From: Pseudomonas maioricensis | GTDB lineage: Bacteria > Pseudomonadota > Gammaproteobacteria > Pseudomonadales > Pseudomonadaceae | NCBI RefSeq assembly: GCF_022790535.1 | Contig: NZ_LOHG01000010.1 | Location: 78,248 to 142,247, forward strand | Reading direction: 5' to 3' | Length of the DNA stretch: 64,000 bases | In this document: piece by piece, positions 60,756-64,000 of the stretch | Layout: each line of letters begins with the position of its first letter | Numbering within the stretch: the first letter of the stretch is position 1 | Notes under the pieces: model-generated | What the model was told of the DNA's origin: nothing | Databases searched by the model: none | What the model saw: only the letters and a program-made list of their open reading frames with translations | Program-made: the position numbers and the translations under genes

Positions 60756-62567
60756 ATGCCTGTTGTCAGTCGTTTCACCGCTTTTCTCGATCAGGCGCGT
60801 CGTGCCATGGGCTTGGTCTGGACCACCTCCCGTGGTCTGTCTCTGGGCCTGATCGTTGCCACACTGATGGCCGGTATTTTGCCTGCGCTGGCCGCCTGGC
60901 TGGGTCAGCGTATCGTCGATGCCGTGGTCGCCGCCATGCAATTGCACGCAGCTGCTGGCGAGGCGCCGTTGTGGCCGGTGTTGCGTTATGTGTTGATGGA
61001 GGCCGGGGTGTTGGCGTTGCTGGCCGGAACTCAGCGCGCATTGTCCGTGCAGCAATCGCTGTTGCGGGTGCAGCTGGGCCAGAAGGTCAACACACTGATT
61101 CTTGAGAAAGCCCAGACCCTGTCACTGATCCAGTTCGAGGATTCCGAGTTCTACGACAAGCTGGTGCGGGTTCGTCGAGAAGCCTCGACCCGGCCGCTTG
61201 CACTGGTGACCAAATCCCTCGGGCTGATCCAGAACCTGATTTCGCTGATCAGCTTTGGCATTCTGCTGGTGCACTTTTCGCCGTGGGCGCTGTTGATTCT
61301 GGTGATCGGTGCGCTGCCGGTATTCTTCGCCGAGGCGCATTTCTCCGGTGATGCGTTTCGACTGTTCACCCGACGCGCTCCGGAAAGCCGTCAGCAGAAT
61401 TACATCGAGACCCTGCTTTCCCACGAAACCTACATCAAGGAGGTCAAGCTGTTTGGCTTCGGCCCGTTGCTGATGCAGCGTTATCGCGACACCTTCCAGC
61501 GGCTGTACGCCGAAGACCGCAAGCTCACCCTGCGTCGCGATGGCTGGGGCTTTCTGCTGGGGCTGTTGGGCACCAGCGCGTTCTATCTGGCCTACGCCTG
61601 GATCGTGATCGACGCGGTGCACGGCAAGATCACCCTGGGGCAGATGACCATGTATCTGGTGTTGTTCAAACAGGGACAAAGTGCGGTCAGCAGCAGCCTC
61701 AGCGCAATCAGCGGGCTTTACGAAGACGGCTTGTACCTGGCTGATCTTTACGAGTATCTGGGGCAGCCCGTGCCGGTGGACACCGGTCATGTGACCGCAG
61801 GAGTATCGCCCGGCGATGGCTTGCGATTTGAAGGTGTCAGTTTCAGTTATCCGGGCTCCAGTCACGTAACGCTTGAGAACATCGACCTGCATTTGATGCC
61901 CGGTCGCAGCGTAGCGTTGGTTGGCGAAAACGGCTCCGGCAAGACGACGCTGATCAAGTTGCTGACCCGTCTGTATCGGCCCAATCAGGGACGCATCCTG
62001 CTCGACGGCAGTGATCTCAATGACTGGAACGAAGATACGTTGCGACGACGCATCGGTGTCATCTTCCAGGATTACATTCGCTACCAGTTCGTGGTTGGCG
62101 AAAACCTGGGGGTTGGCGATATCGATGCGTTTGGCGAAGAGAACCGTTGGCGCGAGGCGGCCAGCCAAGGCATGGCAGCGGAGTTCATCGAGCGTCTGGA
62201 CAAAGGCTATGCCACGCAACTGGGCAGGTGGTTTGCAGGCGGGCAGGAACTGTCAGGCGGGCAGTGGCAGAAGATCGCCTTGTCCCGGGCTTACATGCGC
62301 CGTAACGCCGACATTCTGATTCTGGACGAGCCGACCGCGGCGCTCGATGCCGGGGCTGAAGCAGCGGTATTTGATCACTTTCGCGAGTACGCCAAGGGGC
62401 GCATGACGCTGCTGATTTCCCATCGTTTTTCGAGTGTGCGTAACGCGGACCATATCGTGGTGCTGGATAAGGGCAGGGTGCTGGAGCGGGGCGATCACGC
62501 CAGCCTGGTGACTGCGGGTGGCCGCTATGCCGAACTGTTTGATTTGCAGGCGCGCGGGTATCGGTAG
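60756..62567 (+). CDS. ABC exporter, fused permease-ATPase
   Basis: A 603-residue half-transporter: six membrane helices in residues 1-320, then the ATPase. Walker A GENGSGKTT (about 390), Q-loop VIFQDYIRYQF, signature ELSGGQWQKIALSRAYM (about 498), Walker B ILILDEPTAALD and H-loop LISHRFSSV are intact. Works as a homodimer. The ATPase is of the lipid/peptide exporter class; the substrate is unknown. REP copy C lies upstream. Confidence 0.92.
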   Translation: MPVVSRFTAFLDQARRAMGLVWTTSRGLSLGLIVATLMAGILPALAAWLGQRIVDAVVAAMQLHAAAGEAPLWPVLRYVLMEAGVLALLAGTQRALSVQQSLLRVQLGQKVNTLILEKAQTLSLIQFEDSEFYDKLVRVRREASTRPLALVTKSLGLIQNLISLISFGILLVHFSPWALLILVIGALPVFFAEAHFSGDAFRLFTRRAPESRQQNYIETLLSHETYIKEVKLFGFGPLLMQRYRDTFQRLYAEDRKLTLRRDGWGFLLGLLGTSAFYLAYAWIVIDAVHGKITLGQMTMYLVLFKQGQSAVSSSLSAISGLYEDGLYLADLYEYLGQPVPVDTGHVTAGVSPGDGLRFEGVSFSYPGSSHVTLENIDLHLMPGRSVALVGENGSGKTTLIKLLTRLYRPNQGRILLDGSDLNDWNEDTLRRRIGVIFQDYIRYQFVVGENLGVGDIDAFGEENRWREAASQGMAAEFIERLDKGYATQLGRWFAGGQELSGGQWQKIALSRAYMRRNADILILDEPTAALDAGAEAAVFDHFREYAKGRMTLLISHRFSSVRNADHIVVLDKGRVLERGDHASLVTAGGRYAELFDLQARGYR

Positions 62568-62618
62568 GTGATTGGCCCATCAGGTTGATTGCATCTCGCA
62601 GATTGCGCAAAACTCTGC

Positions 62619-62704
62619 GGGACCGAATTTATTCGGGAAGCGGCCGTTACAGACAGTGCATATTCAGCGCCTGGCAATCAGTCATCCCGAATGAATTCGG
62701 TCCC
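62619..62704. repeat. 20-bp inverted repeat
   Basis: GGGACCGAATTTATTCGGGA (62619-62638) and TCCCGAATGAATTCGGTCCC (62685-62704) pair with one mismatch, 46 bases apart. A REP/BIME-like element of a different sequence class, in the 309-base gap before the hydrolase gene. Confidence 0.8.
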
Positions 62705-62876
62705 ACCTCGTGACTTATCCGGTGGATATTCTCTGATCCCTGCTTGGGTATGGCGCCCGGTTTTTTTAGAGCAGGGTGCCGTACATAACTCTTACTTCAT
62801 GTTTCATTGCTTGCTCGCAACACGAGGCGCGGTGTATCACTTTGGGCTGATATTTTTTGCTCAGGAGAGATTGCAC

Positions 62877-63881
62877 ATGCGCGCTGCAAACATTGCCGGT
62901 TTCATGCTGGCTCTGGCATTACCCGTCGGGGCGATGGCCGAAACACCCAGCTATGGCAAGCAACTTGAGGGTTTTAAGTACCCTTATCCGTTGAGCAAAT
63001 TCGAATTCGAGTCTCAGGGTAAAAAGCTCGAAATGGGCTACATGGATGTCGCCGCCCAAGGCAAGGCCAACGGCAAGACCGTCGTGCTTCTGCATGGCAA
63101 GAATTTCTGCGGCGCAACCTGGGAAGACAGCATCAAGGCCTTGAGCACCGCGGGCTATCGCGTGATCGCGCCAGACCAGATTGGATTCTGTACCTCCAGC
63201 AAGCCCGAACAGTACCAATACACTTTCCAGCAACTGGCGACCAACACCCACGCGCTACTCGCCAAACTGGGCGTCGACAAGGCGACCATCATCGGCCACT
63301 CCACCGGCGGCATGCTCGCCACTCGCTATGCCTTGATGTACCCGAAGCAGACTCAACAATTGGTCATGGTCAACCCGATTGGCCTGGAAGACTGGAAAGC
63401 CTTGGGTGTGCCGTATCGCACCGTGGATCAATGGTATGCGCGTGAGCTGAAAGTCACGGCTGAAGGTATTCGCAAATACGAGCAGAACACCTATTACGCG
63501 GGCCGCTGGAAGCCTGAATACGATAAGTGGGTGGACATGCTTGCAGGCTTGAGCAACGGTCCGGGCAAGGAAGTGGTGGCGTGGAACTCGGCGCTGATCT
63601 ACGACATGATTTTTACCCAGCCGGTGTTTTACGAATTCCCGAAAGTCAGCGTCCCGACATTGCTGATGGTTGGCGATGCAGACACCACTGCCATTGGCAG
63701 TGACATCGTCTCGCCGGAGCTCAAGGCTAAACTGGGTAATTACAAGGTGCTGGGTAAAGAGGTCGCCAAGATGATTCCTGGCGCAAAACTGGTTGAGTTC
63801 CCGGGGATGGGGCATGCCCCGCAGATGGAAGATCCGGCGGGGTTCAATAAGGCGCTGATTTCGGGGTTGGGTGGGAAGTGA
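62877..63881 (+). CDS. Secreted alpha/beta hydrolase
   Basis: A 334-residue hydrolase. Start at 62877 (CAGGAGAGA upstream) gives a clear signal peptide (FMLALALPVGAMAET); the open frame extends 96 codons further but through the inverted repeat. VLLHGKNFCGATWED is the oxyanion region, the nucleophile is in IIGHSTGGMLATRYAL, the acid in VGDADTTAIG and the histidine in GMGHAPQMEDP. Likely a periplasmic esterase or epoxide-hydrolase-like enzyme; substrate unknown. Confidence 0.92.
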   Translation: MRAANIAGFMLALALPVGAMAETPSYGKQLEGFKYPYPLSKFEFESQGKKLEMGYMDVAAQGKANGKTVVLLHGKNFCGATWEDSIKALSTAGYRVIAPDQIGFCTSSKPEQYQYTFQQLATNTHALLAKLGVDKATIIGHSTGGMLATRYALMYPKQTQQLVMVNPIGLEDWKALGVPYRTVDQWYARELKVTAEGIRKYEQNTYYAGRWKPEYDKWVDMLAGLSNGPGKEVVAWNSALIYDMIFTQPVFYEFPKVSVPTLLMVGDADTTAIGSDIVSPELKAKLGNYKVLGKEVAKMIPGAKLVEFPGMGHAPQMEDPAGFNKALISGLGGK

Positions 63882-64000
63882 ACTCTGACATGAGCTCTTG
63901 ATTCAGAATTTTTTGCCGTGCGAGGATTTTAGAGACACCGCTAAACTAGCGTCGGAAGGCTGAGCGGAGGTGCCGGGGTGTGGGTCGCTCGGCATGGATT

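Noticed and set aside
1..64000. CRISPR arrays, rRNA and complete insertion sequences
   Set aside because: No regular spacer-repeat array, rRNA sequence or intact transposase was seen; the repeats present are REP-like, inverted, or the short three-unit set at 25048.

Overview
The window is chromosomal DNA of a Pseudomonas. The ribosomal and translation genes, CapB, IhfA, DUF1654/DUF1652 proteins and REP-type repeats are all typical of the genus, and the moderate GC and gene set suggest the P. syringae group. The species is inference. Almost everything is coding; there is no CRISPR array, rRNA or complete insertion sequence.

Layout. 1-2.3 kb: small Pseudomonas proteins and a DUF1654-endA nuclease operon with a LexA-type SOS box. 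2.4-9.5 kb: a complete ribose operon (rbsB-A-C-R-K-D) plus a secreted nucleoside hydrolase, preceded by a perfect LacI-type operator. 9.5-11.2 kb: small envelope proteins and the cold-shock gene capB. 11.2-19.1 kb: the conserved translation block thrS-infC-rpmI-rplT-pheS-pheT-ihfA-merR-like gene and tRNA-Pro(GGG). 19.1-21.5 kb: a decayed prophage or island remnant beside the tRNA, with a frameshifted CI-like repressor and a gene broken by an amber codon. 21.5-24.9 kb: a saccharopine-dehydrogenase-like gene behind orphan operators, a deletion scar that removed the 5' ends of a divergent eamA/prpD pair, and a GlxA-type regulator. 25-31.4 kb: an alkylsulfatase, a DUF3313 lipoprotein, a FadL-type porin and another beta-barrel protein. 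31.8-40.8 kb: a catabolic cluster with a PrpF-type isomerase, a PotF-like binding protein, a LysR regulator, an amino-acid ABC transporter, an enolase-superfamily enzyme and a D-amino-acid-dehydrogenase-like flavoprotein. 41-44.3 kb: sulfonate-type binding protein, DszA/NtaA-type monooxygenase and a flavin split-barrel protein. 44.5-57.4 kb: three TonB-dependent receptors with an MFS carrier, an acyltransferase-like protein and other genes; the third receptor is in an operon with an e(P4)-like acid phosphatase and a PnuC-type carrier. 57.6-63.9 kb: glutaminase, a DUF1615 lipoprotein, DUF1810, an ABC exporter and a secreted alpha/beta hydrolase.

How it fits together. The rbs region can release ribose from nucleosides in the periplasm, import it and phosphorylate it. 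The sulfatase and sulfonate regions suggest scavenging of sulfur and carbon from alkyl sulfates and sulfonates. The receptor-phosphatase-PnuC operon reads as a complete envelope-to-cytoplasm route for a phosphorylated vitamin (NMN/nicotinamide riboside or a thiamine phosphate), and is the most interesting functional hypothesis here. The most informative structural signals are the SOS box, the two-sided deletion scar, the broken repressor with orphan operators nearby, and the three spaced 18-nt repeats at 25.05 kb.
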